Assembly: GCF_003416895.1 (NCBI RefSeq)
Contig: NZ_QVIO01000006.1
Location: 310,001-374,000, forward strand
Reading direction: 5' to 3'
Length of the DNA stretch: 64,000 nt
Origin: Duganella sp. BJB476
Lineage (GTDB): Bacteria; Pseudomonadota; Gammaproteobacteria; Burkholderiales; Burkholderiaceae_D
Shown here: positions 53,893 through 62,529 of the stretch, piece by piece
How the letters are laid out: the number at the start of each line of letters is the position of its first letter
How positions within the stretch are numbered: position 1 is the first letter of the stretch
Notes under the pieces: model-generated
What the model saw: the letters and a program-made list of their open reading frames with translations, nothing else
Database searches by the model: none
What the model was told of the DNA's origin: nothing
Translations under genes and position numbers: made by a program

Positions 53893-55203
53893 TTGAAAAT
53901 CAGTATCTTTGGCCTGGGTTATGTGGGCGCAGTATCGGCCGGTTGTCTGGCCAGCGACGGCCACGAAGTGATCGGCGTCGATCCCAACCGCACCAAGGTC
54001 GACCTGATCAATCAGGGCACCACGCCTATCATTGAAAAAGACATCGGCGAAATGATCGCCGCCACCGTCAAGTCCGGCCACCTGCGCGCCACCGTCGACG
54101 TGCGCGACGCCGTCATGGGTTCCGACATGTCGCTGATCTGCGTCGGCACGCCGTCCCAGCTGAACGGCAACCTCGACCTGAGCCATGTGCGCAAGGTGTG
54201 CGAGCAGATCGGCGCCGCGATCAAGGAAAAAGCCAGCTTCCACGTGGTGGTGGCGCGCAGCACCATGCTGCCGGGCTCGATGAGCAGCGTGGTCATCCCG
54301 ACCCTGGAAGCGGCCTCCGGCAAGAAGGCCGGCGTCGATTTCGGCGTCTGCAACAATCCGGAATTCCTGCGCGAAGGCACGGCCGTCTACGATTACTACC
54401 ATCCGCCGAAGACCGTGATCGGCGAGAGCGACGAGAAGGCCGGCGCCATGCTGGTCGAGCTGTACGAGAAAATGGACGCGCCGCTGGTGCGCACCAACGT
54501 CGAGACGGCCGAGATGGTCAAGTACACCGACAACACCTGGCACGCCGTCAAGGTGGCGTTCGCCAACGAGATCGGCAACATCTGCAAGGCGGTCGGCATC
54601 GACGGCCACAAGGTGATGGAGATCTTCTGCCAGGACACCAAGCTCAACCTGTCGTCCTACTACATGAAGCCGGGCTTCGCCTTCGGCGGCTCCTGCCTGC
54701 CGAAAGACGTGCGCGCGCTGACCTACAAGGCGCGCAGCCTGGACCTGGACTTGCCGCTGCTGAACTCGGTGCTGCCATCGAACCAGAAGCAGGTCGAGAA
54801 GGGCTTGAAGATGATCATGGACAAGGGCGCGCGCAAGGTCGGCATCCTCGGCTTCTCGTTCAAGGCCGGCACCGACGACCTGCGCGAATCGCCGCTGGTC
54901 GACGTCATCGAGCACCTGCTGGGCAAGGGCTACGAACTGAAGCTGTATGACAAGAACGTCAACCTGGCCGCGCTGACCGGCGCCAACCAGGACTACATCC
55001 TGAACCACATCCCGCACATCTCCAAGCTGATGGTCGAGTCGATGGACGACGTGCTGGCCTTCGCCGACACCATCGTCATCGGCAACGGCGCGGCCGAGTT
55101 CAAGACTGTGCCGGGCCGCCTGAAGCCGGGCCAGAACCTGGTCGACCTGGTGCGCATCAGCGCCGAACAAAGCGGGGGGCAGTACGATGGCATCTGCTGG
55201 TAA
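53893..55203 (+). CDS. algD: GDP-mannose 6-dehydrogenase (AlgD-type)
   Basis: The 436-residue enzyme oxidises GDP-mannose to GDP-mannuronate with NAD. It has the Rossmann start FGLGYVGAVSAGCL, VVARSTMLPGS, NPEFLREGTAV, the WHAVKVAFANEIGN helix and the catalytic Cys268 in FAFGGSCLPKDVRALT, at the same number as in Pseudomonas AlgD. The end GICW also matches AlgD, and this favours GDP-mannose over UDP-glucose as substrate. The start is TTG 53893 with GAGGAG six bases before it. It overlaps the next glycosyltransferase by 17 bases, and ManC downstream would supply its substrate. Confidence 0.87.
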   Translation: MKISIFGLGYVGAVSAGCLASDGHEVIGVDPNRTKVDLINQGTTPIIEKDIGEMIAATVKSGHLRATVDVRDAVMGSDMSLICVGTPSQLNGNLDLSHVRKVCEQIGAAIKEKASFHVVVARSTMLPGSMSSVVIPTLEAASGKKAGVDFGVCNNPEFLREGTAVYDYYHPPKTVIGESDEKAGAMLVELYEKMDAPLVRTNVETAEMVKYTDNTWHAVKVAFANEIGNICKAVGIDGHKVMEIFCQDTKLNLSSYYMKPGFAFGGSCLPKDVRALTYKARSLDLDLPLLNSVLPSNQKQVEKGLKMIMDKGARKVGILGFSFKAGTDDLRESPLVDVIEHLLGKGYELKLYDKNVNLAALTGANQDYILNHIPHISKLMVESMDDVLAFADTIVIGNGAAEFKTVPGRLKPGQNLVDLVRISAEQSGGQYDGICW

Positions 55204-56434
55204 GCGCCGCGTCCTGATCCTGGTCGAGAACCTGCCGTCGCCGTTCGACCGCCGGGTCTGGCAGGAGGCCACCACGCTGCACGCCAACGGCTACCTGGTG
55301 TCCATCATCTGCCCGACCGGCAAGGGCTATGAAAGCCGCTACGAGGAAATCGACGGCATCCATATCCACCGCTACAGCCTGCCGCTCGAGGCGGAGGGCG
55401 CCAAGGGCTACCTGGTGGAATACTCGCTGGCGCTGTTCCACACCTTCCGCTTGGCGTGGAAGGTGCATTTCGCGCGCGGCTTCGACGTCATCCACGCCTG
55501 CAATCCGCCCGACCTGCTGTTCCTGATCGGCGGTTTCTTCAAGCTGTTGATGGGCAAGAAGTTCCTGTTCGACCACCACGACATCAACCCGGAGCTGTAC
55601 GAGGCCAAGTTCGGCCGCCGCGACTTCTTCTACAAGCTGATGGTGCTGTTCGAGCGCTGGTCGTTCAAGACCGCCGACGTCTCGATCGCCACCAACGAGT
55701 CGTATAAAAAAATCGCCATCGAGCGCGGCGGCATGCCGGCCGACAAGTGCTACGTGGTGCGCAGCGGACCCAAGCTGGACCGCTTGCGCGTGCTGCCGCC
55801 GGTGCCCGAGCTCAAGCGCGGCCGCCGGTTCCTGGTCGGCTACGTCGGCGTGATGGGCGCGCAGGAAGGCATCGACCTGCTGTTGCAGGCGGCGCAATAC
55901 CTGATCCAGACCATGGGCCGCAGCGATGTGCAGTTCGGCCTGGTCGGCGGCGGCACCTCGCTCGAGCAGATGAAGCAGATGGCGGCCGACATGGGCATCG
56001 CCGACTACGTCACCTTCACCGGCCGCGTGCCGGACCAGCAGCTGCTGGAAATGCTCAACACCGCCGACGTCTGCGTCAACCCCGACGTGGCCAACGACAT
56101 GAACGACAAGTCGACCATGAACAAGATCATGGAGTACATGGCGCTGGGCAAGCCGATCGTGCAGTTCGACCTGGTCGAAGGCAAGGTCTCGGCGCAGGAG
56201 GCCTCGCTGTACGCGCTGAAGAACGACCCGGTCGACATGGCGCGCAAGATCGTCGAGCTGCTGGACGATCCGGCCCAGCGCGAACGCATGGGCGCCTACG
56301 GCCGCAACCGCGTGGTCAACGAACTGGAATGGGAATACGAGGCGCCGAAACTGCTGGCCGCCTACGAGCGCCTGTACTCGGCCAACGCGCCCTTGCCGGG
56401 AGCGGTCTCGTCGTTACGGAAAGAGGGCAAATGA
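55187..56434 (+). CDS. Glycosyltransferase family 4
   Basis: The 415-residue enzyme has the GT4 layout of WbuB/exopolysaccharide transferases: ILVENLPSPFDRRVWQEA, the FDVIHACNPPDLLF region, HHDINPELYEAKF, VVRSGPKLDRL and donor site VGYVGVMGAQEGID, FTGRVPDQQLLEML and NDKSTMNKIMEYMALGKPIVQFD (catalytic Glu). ATG 55187 lies inside the last codons of algD and its stop overlaps galE (ATGA), so it is translationally coupled to both. It may transfer mannuronic acid, since it is bound to algD; this is inference. Confidence 0.9.
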   Translation: MASAGKRRVLILVENLPSPFDRRVWQEATTLHANGYLVSIICPTGKGYESRYEEIDGIHIHRYSLPLEAEGAKGYLVEYSLALFHTFRLAWKVHFARGFDVIHACNPPDLLFLIGGFFKLLMGKKFLFDHHDINPELYEAKFGRRDFFYKLMVLFERWSFKTADVSIATNESYKKIAIERGGMPADKCYVVRSGPKLDRLRVLPPVPELKRGRRFLVGYVGVMGAQEGIDLLLQAAQYLIQTMGRSDVQFGLVGGGTSLEQMKQMAADMGIADYVTFTGRVPDQQLLEMLNTADVCVNPDVANDMNDKSTMNKIMEYMALGKPIVQFDLVEGKVSAQEASLYALKNDPVDMARKIVELLDDPAQRERMGAYGRNRVVNELEWEYEAPKLLAAYERLYSANAPLPGAVSSLRKEGK

Positions 56435-57432
56435 AGATACTAGTGACTGGCGGTATGGGCTACATCGGCTCGCATACCGTGGTGGAATTGCTGGCGGCCG
56501 GCCACGAGGTGGTGGCGCTGGACAATCTGTCCAACGCCAGGGCCTCGGTGCAGCAGCGCGTCGAGCGCATCGCCGGCAAGCCGTTCACCCTGGTCGAGGC
56601 CGACGTGCGCGACCGCGCCGCGGTGGAGGCGGTGTTCGCCGCCCACCGGATCGACTCGGTGATCCACTTCGCCGGCCTGAAGGCGGTGGGCGAATCGGTC
56701 GAGCAGCCGCTGCGCTACTACGACAACAACGTCGCCGGCAGCCTGGTGCTGTTCGAGAGCATGGCCAAGGCCGGCGTCAAGTCGCTGGTGTTCAGCTCGT
56801 CGGCCACGGTGTACGGCGATCCGGCCTCGGTGCCCATCCTGGAGCACTTCCCGCTGTCGGCCACCAATCCCTATGGCCGCAGCAAGCTGATGATCGAAGA
56901 GATGCTGCGCGACCTGCACAAGGCCGATCCGAGCTGGCGCGTCGCGCTGCTGCGCTACTTCAACCCGGTGGGCGCGCACGCGAGCGGCCTGATCGGCGAA
57001 GAGCCGAACGGCATCCCCAACAACCTGCTGCCCTACATCGCCCAGGTGGCGGACGGCCGCCGCGAGCGCCTGTCGGTGTACGGCGGCGACTATCCGACCC
57101 CGGACGGCACCGGCCTGCGCGACTACATCCACGTGGTCGACCTGGCGCTGGGCCATCTGGCCACGCTGTCCAAGCTGGCGACCGAGGCCGGCATCTACAC
57201 GTACAATCTGGGCACCGGCCGCGGCAACAGCGTGCTGGAGATGGTGCGCGCGTTTGAGGCGGCCAGCGGCCGCGCCGTGCCCTACCAGGTAGTGGCGCGC
57301 CGCGCCGGCGACATCGCCGCCTGCTATGCCGACGCCGGCCTGGCCGAGCGCGAACTGGGCTGGAAGGCGCAGCGCGACGTCGAACAGATGTGCGTCGATT
57401 CCTGGCGCTGGCAGACCACGGCAACTGAATAG
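56431..57432 (+). CDS. galE: UDP-glucose 4-epimerase
   Basis: The 333-residue extended SDR has the NAD motif TGGMGYIGSHT, FAGLKAVGES, catalytic Ser in SSSATVYGD and YGRSK (Tyr-x3-Lys), plus RYFNPVGAHASG and DGTGLRDYIHVVDLA, all typical of GalE. It interconverts UDP-glucose and UDP-galactose, giving a galactose (or GlcNAc/GalNAc) donor for the repeat unit. Length is typical. ATG 56431 overlaps the glycosyltransferase stop. Confidence 0.94.
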   Translation: MKILVTGGMGYIGSHTVVELLAAGHEVVALDNLSNARASVQQRVERIAGKPFTLVEADVRDRAAVEAVFAAHRIDSVIHFAGLKAVGESVEQPLRYYDNNVAGSLVLFESMAKAGVKSLVFSSSATVYGDPASVPILEHFPLSATNPYGRSKLMIEEMLRDLHKADPSWRVALLRYFNPVGAHASGLIGEEPNGIPNNLLPYIAQVADGRRERLSVYGGDYPTPDGTGLRDYIHVVDLALGHLATLSKLATEAGIYTYNLGTGRGNSVLEMVRAFEAASGRAVPYQVVARRAGDIAACYADAGLAERELGWKAQRDVEQMCVDSWRWQTTATE

Positions 57433-57441
57433 GAAGCTCCC

Positions 57442-58602
57442 ATGAAAGCAATGATACTTGCAGCAGGCAAGGGCACGCGCGTGCGTCCCCTGACTTACGA
57501 TTTGCCCAAGCCCATGATCCCCATCCTCGGCAAGCCGGTGATGGCGTACCTGATCGAGCATCTGCACAAGTATGGCGTGACCGAGATCATGGTCAACGTC
57601 AGCTATCTGCACGAGAAGATCGAAGAGTATTTCGGCGAGGGCCACCAGTACGACGTGCAGATCGGCTATTCCTTCGAAGGCTATACCACCGACGATGGCG
57701 AAGTCGTGCCGCAGCCGCTGGGCTCGGCCGGCGGCATGAAGAAGATCCAGGAGTTCGGCGGCTTCTTCGACGACACCACCATCGTGCTGTGCGGCGACGC
57801 GCTGATCGACCTCGACATCAAGTCGGCCTTGTTCGAGCACCGCCGCAAGGGCGCGCTGGCCTCGGTCATCACCAAGGAAGTGCCGTGGGATAAGGTCTCC
57901 AGCTATGGCGTGGTGGTGGCCGACGCCGACGGCCGCATCACCGAGTTCCAGGAAAAGCCCAGCCAGCAGCAAGCCAAGTCCAACTTCGTCAGCACCGGCA
58001 TCTACATCTTCGAACCCGAGGTGATCGACCTGATCCCGTCCGGCCAGACCTTCGACATCGGCTCCCAGCTGTTCCCGCTGCTGGCCGAGAAGGGCATGCC
58101 GTTCTACGCCCAGACCCGCAACTACAACTGGATCGACATCGGCAGCGTGACCGACTACTGGGAAACCTGCCAGAGCGTGCTGATGGGCGAAGTGGCCCAC
58201 CTGCACATGCCCGGCATCCAGATCAACGACGGCCTGTGGGTCGGCCTGAACACCAGCATCGACTGGGAGGGCACCACCATCGAGGGCCCGGTCTACATCG
58301 GCTCCGGCACCCGCATCGAGGCCGGCGTGCACATCGTCGGCCCGACCTGGATCGGCCACGGCAGCCATGTCTGCGCCGGCGCCAAGGTCGTGCGCAGCGT
58401 GCTGTTCGAGTATACTCGCGTGTTACCGAATGTTTCATTAAATGAAATGATCGTGTTTAAGGACTATAGTGTCGACCGCGCCGGCGAGATGAAGCACGTG
58501 TCCGAGACCGACCCCGACTCGTGGGCCAACGCCCGCGACCGCCGCAGCAAGCGCCGGACTGAACACAGCAATGAACTAACAGATAAGAGAATTCGAGCAT
58601 GA
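57442..58602 (+). CDS. NDP-sugar pyrophosphorylase (ManC2/GMPP-like nucleotidyltransferase)
   Basis: The 386-residue enzyme has the nucleotidyltransferase signature AMILAAGKGTRVRPLTYDLPKPMIPILGKP, then LGSAGGMKKIQ, LCGDALIDLD, EFQEKP and NYNWIDIGSVTDYWE. Its C-terminal part (about 250-345) is a left-handed beta-helix of hexapeptide repeats (VYIGSGTRIEAGVHIVGP). It makes an NDP-sugar from a sugar-1-phosphate, but the base and sugar are not clear: mannose-1-phosphate guanylyltransferase or glucose-1-phosphate thymidylyl/uridylyltransferase types are possible. ATG 57442 is 9 nt after galE; the stop overlaps manC. Confidence 0.85.
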   Translation: MKAMILAAGKGTRVRPLTYDLPKPMIPILGKPVMAYLIEHLHKYGVTEIMVNVSYLHEKIEEYFGEGHQYDVQIGYSFEGYTTDDGEVVPQPLGSAGGMKKIQEFGGFFDDTTIVLCGDALIDLDIKSALFEHRRKGALASVITKEVPWDKVSSYGVVVADADGRITEFQEKPSQQQAKSNFVSTGIYIFEPEVIDLIPSGQTFDIGSQLFPLLAEKGMPFYAQTRNYNWIDIGSVTDYWETCQSVLMGEVAHLHMPGIQINDGLWVGLNTSIDWEGTTIEGPVYIGSGTRIEAGVHIVGPTWIGHGSHVCAGAKVVRSVLFEYTRVLPNVSLNEMIVFKDYSVDRAGEMKHVSETDPDSWANARDRRSKRRTEHSNELTDKRIRA

Positions 58603-60014
58603 AAATTTACCCAGTGATCCTGTCGGGCGGTTCCGGCACCCGTTTGTGGCCGTTGTCGCGCGCCGTGCTGCCCAAGCAGCTGCTGCCGCTGGTCTCGGAC
58701 CGCACCATGTTGCAGGACACCGCGTTGCGCCTGCACGGCCGGCCGCAGATGATGGCGCCGCTGGTGGTGTGCGGCAACGAGCACCGCTTCCTGGTCGCCG
58801 AGCAGATGCGCGAGATCGGCATCGCGCCGCTGGGCATCCTGCTCGAGCCGGTCGGCCGCAACACCGCGCCGGCCGTGGCCGCCGCAGCCCACTACCTGCG
58901 CGCCATCGACGCCGACGCCGTCATGCTGGTGCTGCCGGCCGACCACGTGATCGACAACGTCGACGCCTTCTACGCCGCCATCGAACACGCCGGTGCCATG
59001 GTGGACGGCGGCGCGCTGGCCACCTTCGGCATCGTGCCGACCGCGCCGGAAACCGGCTACGGCTACATCCAGAGCGGCAAGCCGGCCGCCGCCGCGCAGT
59101 GCTACAGCGTCGACCGCTTCGTCGAGAAGCCGGACCGCGCCACCGCCGAAGGCTTCGTCGCCGCCGGCAACTACTACTGGAACAGCGGCATGTTCCTGTT
59201 CCGCGCCGACAGCTACCTGAAGGAATTGCAGGAATACGCGCCGGCCATCGCCAGCGCCACCGCGGCCGCGGTCGGCAAGGACTACCGCGACCTCGACTTC
59301 TGCCGCCTGGACGAAGCCTCGTTCACCGATTGCCCGTCCGACTCGATCGACTACGCGGTGATGGAGCACACCCGCCACGCCATCGTGGTGCCGGCCGACA
59401 TCGGCTGGAACGACGTCGGCTCGTGGTCGGCGCTGTGGGAAGTGCAGCAGCGCGACGCCCAGGGCAACGCCAGCCGCGGCGACGTCTACCTGGACGACGT
59501 CAGCGGTTCGCTGGTGCGCGCCGAGAGCCGCATCGTGGCCGTGGTCGGCGTCAAGGACGTGGTCGTGGTGGAAACCAACGACGCCGTGCTGGTCTGCCAC
59601 AAGGACCAGGTGCAGCGCGTCAAGAACATCGTCGAGCACCTGAAGACCAAGCAGCGCACCGAACACCTGCACCACACCAAGGTCTATCGTCCTTGGGGCT
59701 GCTACGAGGGCATCGACATCGGCGAGCGCTTCCAGGTCAAGCGCATCACCGTCAACCCGGGCGGCAAGCTGTCGCTGCAGATGCACCACCACCGCGCCGA
59801 ACACTGGATCGTGGTCAGCGGCACCGCCCGCGTGACCTGCGGCGACCAGGTGACCCTGCTGACCGAGAACGAATCGACCTACATCCCGATCGGCACCACG
59901 CACCGGCTGGAAAATCCGGGCAAGCTGCCGCTGCACCTGATTGAAGTCCAGTCCGGCAGCTACCTGGGCGAGGACGACATCGTGCGCCTGGAAGACGTCT
60001 ACCAGCGCGCCTGA
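58599..60014 (+). CDS. manC: Bifunctional mannose-1-phosphate guanylyltransferase/mannose-6-phosphate isomerase
   Basis: This 471-residue bifunctional type II enzyme (ManC/AlgA/CpsB) has the pyrophosphorylase signature LSGGSGTRLWPLSRAVLPKQLLPL, the site FVEKPD and an N-terminal nucleotide-binding fold. The C-terminal cupin (about 350-471) has RPWGCYEGIDIG, GGKLSLQMHHHRAEHWIVV and TTHRLENPG, the mannose-6-phosphate isomerase metal site. It yields GDP-mannose from fructose-6-phosphate when a phosphomannomutase is supplied elsewhere; none is in the window. GDP-mannose is the AlgD substrate. A strong terminator follows, so it ends the algD-manC operon. Confidence 0.94.
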   Translation: MKIYPVILSGGSGTRLWPLSRAVLPKQLLPLVSDRTMLQDTALRLHGRPQMMAPLVVCGNEHRFLVAEQMREIGIAPLGILLEPVGRNTAPAVAAAAHYLRAIDADAVMLVLPADHVIDNVDAFYAAIEHAGAMVDGGALATFGIVPTAPETGYGYIQSGKPAAAAQCYSVDRFVEKPDRATAEGFVAAGNYYWNSGMFLFRADSYLKELQEYAPAIASATAAAVGKDYRDLDFCRLDEASFTDCPSDSIDYAVMEHTRHAIVVPADIGWNDVGSWSALWEVQQRDAQGNASRGDVYLDDVSGSLVRAESRIVAVVGVKDVVVVETNDAVLVCHKDQVQRVKNIVEHLKTKQRTEHLHHTKVYRPWGCYEGIDIGERFQVKRITVNPGGKLSLQMHHHRAEHWIVVSGTARVTCGDQVTLLTENESTYIPIGTTHRLENPGKLPLHLIEVQSGSYLGEDDIVRLEDVYQRA

Positions 60015-60020
60015 TGCCCG

Positions 60021-60058
60021 ACGGCGGCCGCGGCTGACAAAGCGCGGCCGCCGTTTTC
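60021..60058 (+). terminator. Intrinsic terminator after manC
   Basis: A perfect 12-bp stem (60021-60032 with 60043-60054), a 10-nt loop (GCTGACAAAG) and TTTTCCC. It closes the algD-manC operon. Confidence 0.85.
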
Positions 60059-60244
60059 CCGTCTTGGCGTAGGTGCTGGCCTACGTCGTCCGCAACACCG
60101 TCCTCCATCCCCGTTTTTCCCTCTCGGCGCCGGCGCCGGGCAGCCGTGCCCGCCTGGCGGGCCCGGCTGCGCGCGATTGCCGCCGCCCCCTTGCCGCCGC
60201 AGGCGCCAATGCTAGGATAAATCCGCAGTATTCATTTATCCATC

Positions 60245-60269
60245 GGCGGCCGCGCGGGCCGCGGCCGCC
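60245..60269 (+). repeat. GC hairpin in the leader of the PEP-CTERM gene
   Basis: GGCGGCCGCG (60245-60254) pairs with CGCGGCCGCC (60260-60269) around CGGGC, followed by TTTCTT. It ends about 20 nt before the start codon, close to the ribosome binding site. It shares the GGCGGCCGCG core with the manC terminator stem. Confidence 0.5.
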
Positions 60270-60289
60270 TTTCTTGAGGGAGGTGATCT

Positions 60290-60823
60290 ATGAAGCGTAC
60301 ACAAACAGTGGTGGCGGCGCTGGTGCTGGCCACCGCCGCCGGGCTGCCGCTGGCACGGGCGGCCGATATCAGCCAGGGCGTGCAAACCCTGAACCTGAGC
60401 AACGGCAGCGCCGTGCTCAAGCATGAATTTAGCGCCGGCAACGCCGGCAACACCTTCAGCGACCGCTACAACTTTAGCGCCAGCGGCGGCCAGTTGCTGG
60501 GGGCGCTGGTGAGCAGCCTGGACCTGCCTGGCCTGGGCGGCGCCAGCTTCGACAGCTTCAAGCTGGTCAACTCGACCGGTTTCTCGCTGGACGGCACCAA
60601 ACAGTCGGCGCCGGGCGCGACGGCCGAAGTGTGGACCTTGAACGCCCACAACCTGGCGGCCGGCAACTACTACCTGCTGGTCAGCGGCATGGTGCGCAAC
60701 GGCGCCGCCGGCAATTATGTGGGCTCGTTGGCCATCAGTCCGGTGCCCGAGCCGGCCACCTACGGCATGCTGCTGGGCGGCGCCGGCCTCGTCGGCTGGC
60801 TGGCACGGCGTCGCAAAGCCTGA
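60290..60823 (+). CDS. FxDxF-type PEP-CTERM protein
   Basis: The 177-residue product has a signal peptide (to about residue 24, LARA), a beta-rich body with TFSDRYNFSASGG near residue 60 (an FxDxxxF-like motif of this group) and a C-terminal sorting tail VPEPATYGMLLGGAGLVGWLARRRKA (the hydrophobic helix and Arg cluster follow the VPEP motif). It should be processed by the exosortase encoded at 35300 and end up outside the cell or on its surface. A strong GGAGG ribosome binding site precedes ATG 60290. The exact function is unknown. Confidence 0.85.
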   Translation: MKRTQTVVAALVLATAAGLPLARAADISQGVQTLNLSNGSAVLKHEFSAGNAGNTFSDRYNFSASGGQLLGALVSSLDLPGLGGASFDSFKLVNSTGFSLDGTKQSAPGATAEVWTLNAHNLAAGNYYLLVSGMVRNGAAGNYVGSLAISPVPEPATYGMLLGGAGLVGWLARRRKA

Positions 60824-60841
60824 CAATGGCGCTATAATTCC

Positions 60842-60870
60842 AACGGAAGCCGCCGCTTCCGTTTTTTTTT
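60842..60870 (+). terminator. Intrinsic terminator after the PEP-CTERM gene
   Basis: AACGGAAGC and GCTTCCGTT pair perfectly around CGCC and are followed by a run of nine T. Together with the short gap it separates this gene from the TIGR03790-type gene. Confidence 0.88.
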
Positions 60871-60896
60871 GCCACTTCCAACAGCGATCGACTCAC

Positions 60897-61916
60897 TTGC
60901 GACTTTCCTTACTTATCTTTGCCGCCATGCTGGCCCTGTGCGGCGCCGCCGGCGCGCAAAATGTCCCGCTCGCCGGCCTCGGCGCCGCCCAGCTGGCGGT
61001 GGTCGTCAACGATGACGAACCCAACAGTGTTGAAATCGGCGAGTACTACCGCAAGGCGCGCGCCATCCCGGCCGCCAACATGGTGCATGTGCGCATTCCG
61101 CACCGGCCGCACAAGCTCGACGCCGAGCAGTTCGAGGCGCTGAAGGCGCAGATCGACGCCCGGCTGGGCCCCGAGATCCAGGCCGTGCTGATGGTGTGGA
61201 GCGCGCCGTATGCGGTCGAATGCAACGCGCTGACGGCGGCCTACACGCTGGGCCTGGACAGCGGCCTGTGCGCCAAGAGCTGCGCCCCAAGCAAGCCCAG
61301 CAGCTACTACAATTCGCCCTCGGCCCGGCCCTACACCGACCACCAGATGCGCCTGTCCATGTTGCTGCCGACCGAATCGGTGGAAGCGTCGAAGGCGCTG
61401 ATCGACCGCGGCGTGCTGGCCGGCTTCGCCATGCCGACCGCCACCGCGTATTTCCTCAACACCAGCGACGTCGCGCGCAGCAGCCGGGCGCGCTTCTTCC
61501 CGCGCTCGATGAGCGTGCCGTCGAGGAAGCTGACCATCAAGACCTTGCAGGCCGACAGCATCGAGCAGGTCAGCGACATCGTCGTCTACGAGACCGGGCT
61601 TGCCCATGTGCCCAAGCTGAATACCTTGAAGTTCGTGCCGGGCGCGCTGGCCGATCACCTGACCTCGTACGGCGGCGACCTGCTGGCCGAGGGCGGGCAG
61701 ATGAGCAGCCTGCGCTGGCTGGACGCCGGCGCCACGGCCAGCTACGGCACGGTCAGCGAACCCTGCAACCACTGGCAAAAATTCCCCAATTCGACGGTGC
61801 TGCTGTCGCATTACCTGCGCGGCAATAGCGCGATCGAGGCGTACTGGAAAAGCGTGGCCTGGCCGGCCCAGGGCGTGTTTGTCGGCGAGCCGCTGGCCGC
61901 CCCTTACCGGCGCTGA
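60897..61916 (+). CDS. TIGR03790-family exported protein
   Basis: The 339-residue product is read from TTG 60897, which gives a signal peptide RLSLLIFAAMLALCGAAGAQ. An ATG at 60927 would cut this away. The body matches the TIGR03790 pattern: QLAVVVNDDEPNSVEIGEYYRKARAIPAANMVHV, VLMVWSAPYAVECNALTAAY, and late EGGQMSSLRWLDAGATASYGTVSEPCNHWQKFPNS and AYWKSVAWPAQGVFVGEPLA. The family is found in bacteria with PEP-CTERM systems; its role is unknown. It overlaps convergently with the next gene by 13 bp. It starts just 27 bp after a terminator. Confidence 0.82.
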   Translation: MRLSLLIFAAMLALCGAAGAQNVPLAGLGAAQLAVVVNDDEPNSVEIGEYYRKARAIPAANMVHVRIPHRPHKLDAEQFEALKAQIDARLGPEIQAVLMVWSAPYAVECNALTAAYTLGLDSGLCAKSCAPSKPSSYYNSPSARPYTDHQMRLSMLLPTESVEASKALIDRGVLAGFAMPTATAYFLNTSDVARSSRARFFPRSMSVPSRKLTIKTLQADSIEQVSDIVVYETGLAHVPKLNTLKFVPGALADHLTSYGGDLLAEGGQMSSLRWLDAGATASYGTVSEPCNHWQKFPNSTVLLSHYLRGNSAIEAYWKSVAWPAQGVFVGEPLAAPYRR

Positions 61917-62407
61917 GCCCGGCGGCGGGCCGCCAGCGCCAGCAGCGCCAGCCCGGCCAGCCACAGCAGATAGCCTTGCGGTTCCGGCACCGGGGGCAGG
62001 GCATATGCCTGCGCGGCCGGCGAGCGGGACGGTGACGGCGGCGACCAGCGCCACCACGTTTCAAGCTGGGCGGCCTCGCCCGGGCGGTGGTTCAACATCA
62101 TCACATCGTCGTACAGCTCCAGCCGCTGCGCCGATGACGGGCCGCTGTTGGGCGCTTCGTCGACAGCGTGCTCGGCATCGACCATGTGGCACGGGTCGGA
62201 CACTTCTTCAATATTGATTTTTCGCGGCGGCCGGGCGGGCGGCTGGTCGGCCGGTTCGGCCGGTTCGACCTGGGCGGCTTGCGCCAGCAAGCAGCCGCCG
62301 TACTGCGGCGGCGGGGACGGGGGCGGCGCCGGCAGGTCGGCTGCCACGGCCGCACACGGCGGCAGCAGCGCCCACAGGACGACGGCGGTGCGGAATAAGG
62401 TCTTCAT
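61904..62407 (-). CDS. Pro-rich PEP-CTERM protein
   Basis: The 167-residue product has a signal peptide (CAAVAADLP), a Pro-rich stretch (PAPPPSPPPQ), a low-complexity body (PAEPADQPPARPPRK, NIEEVSDPCHM) and a C-terminal tail with VPEPQGYLLWLAGLALLALAARRRAQRR split as VPEP, a hydrophobic helix and an Arg cluster. It is a likely exosortase substrate. The start ATG 62407 gives the signal peptide; an upstream ATG adds nine residues with no support. The 3' ends of this gene and the TIGR03790-type gene overlap by 13 bp. No enzymatic domain is visible. Confidence 0.75.
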   Translation of the reverse strand: MKTLFRTAVVLWALLPPCAAVAADLPAPPPSPPPQYGGCLLAQAAQVEPAEPADQPPARPPRKINIEEVSDPCHMVDAEHAVDEAPNSGPSSAQRLELYDDVMMLNHRPGEAAQLETWWRWSPPSPSRSPAAQAYALPPVPEPQGYLLWLAGLALLALAARRRAQRR

Positions 62408-62507
62408 GATGGCCCCAGTAACGTGGATCGCCAAAAGTTTCTTAAATATAACTTATATTGCGTTTAAGTAATCGTAGCACGCACCGGCGCAACTGGCGAG
62501 AAAAAGC

Positions 62508-62525
62508 TTAGTCCAAACGGACTAA
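62508..62525. repeat. Small inverted repeat between divergent genes
   Basis: TTAGTCC and GGACTAA are exact reverse complements around AAAC. It lies between the Pro-rich PEP-CTERM gene and the nuclease gene. It could be an operator; no T-run follows. Confidence 0.35.
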
Positions 62526-62529
62526 AGGC

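Larger units (their letters stand above)
60015..60289. other. 275-bp intergenic region with three hairpins
   Basis: After the manC terminator there is a small CGTAGG/CCTACG hairpin (60068-60085) and a 10-bp GC-rich hairpin (60245-60269) close to the next ribosome binding site. No gene or clear promoter box was found, apart from AT-rich sequence near 60215-60240 (GATAAATCCGCAGTATTC). Confidence 0.5.
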
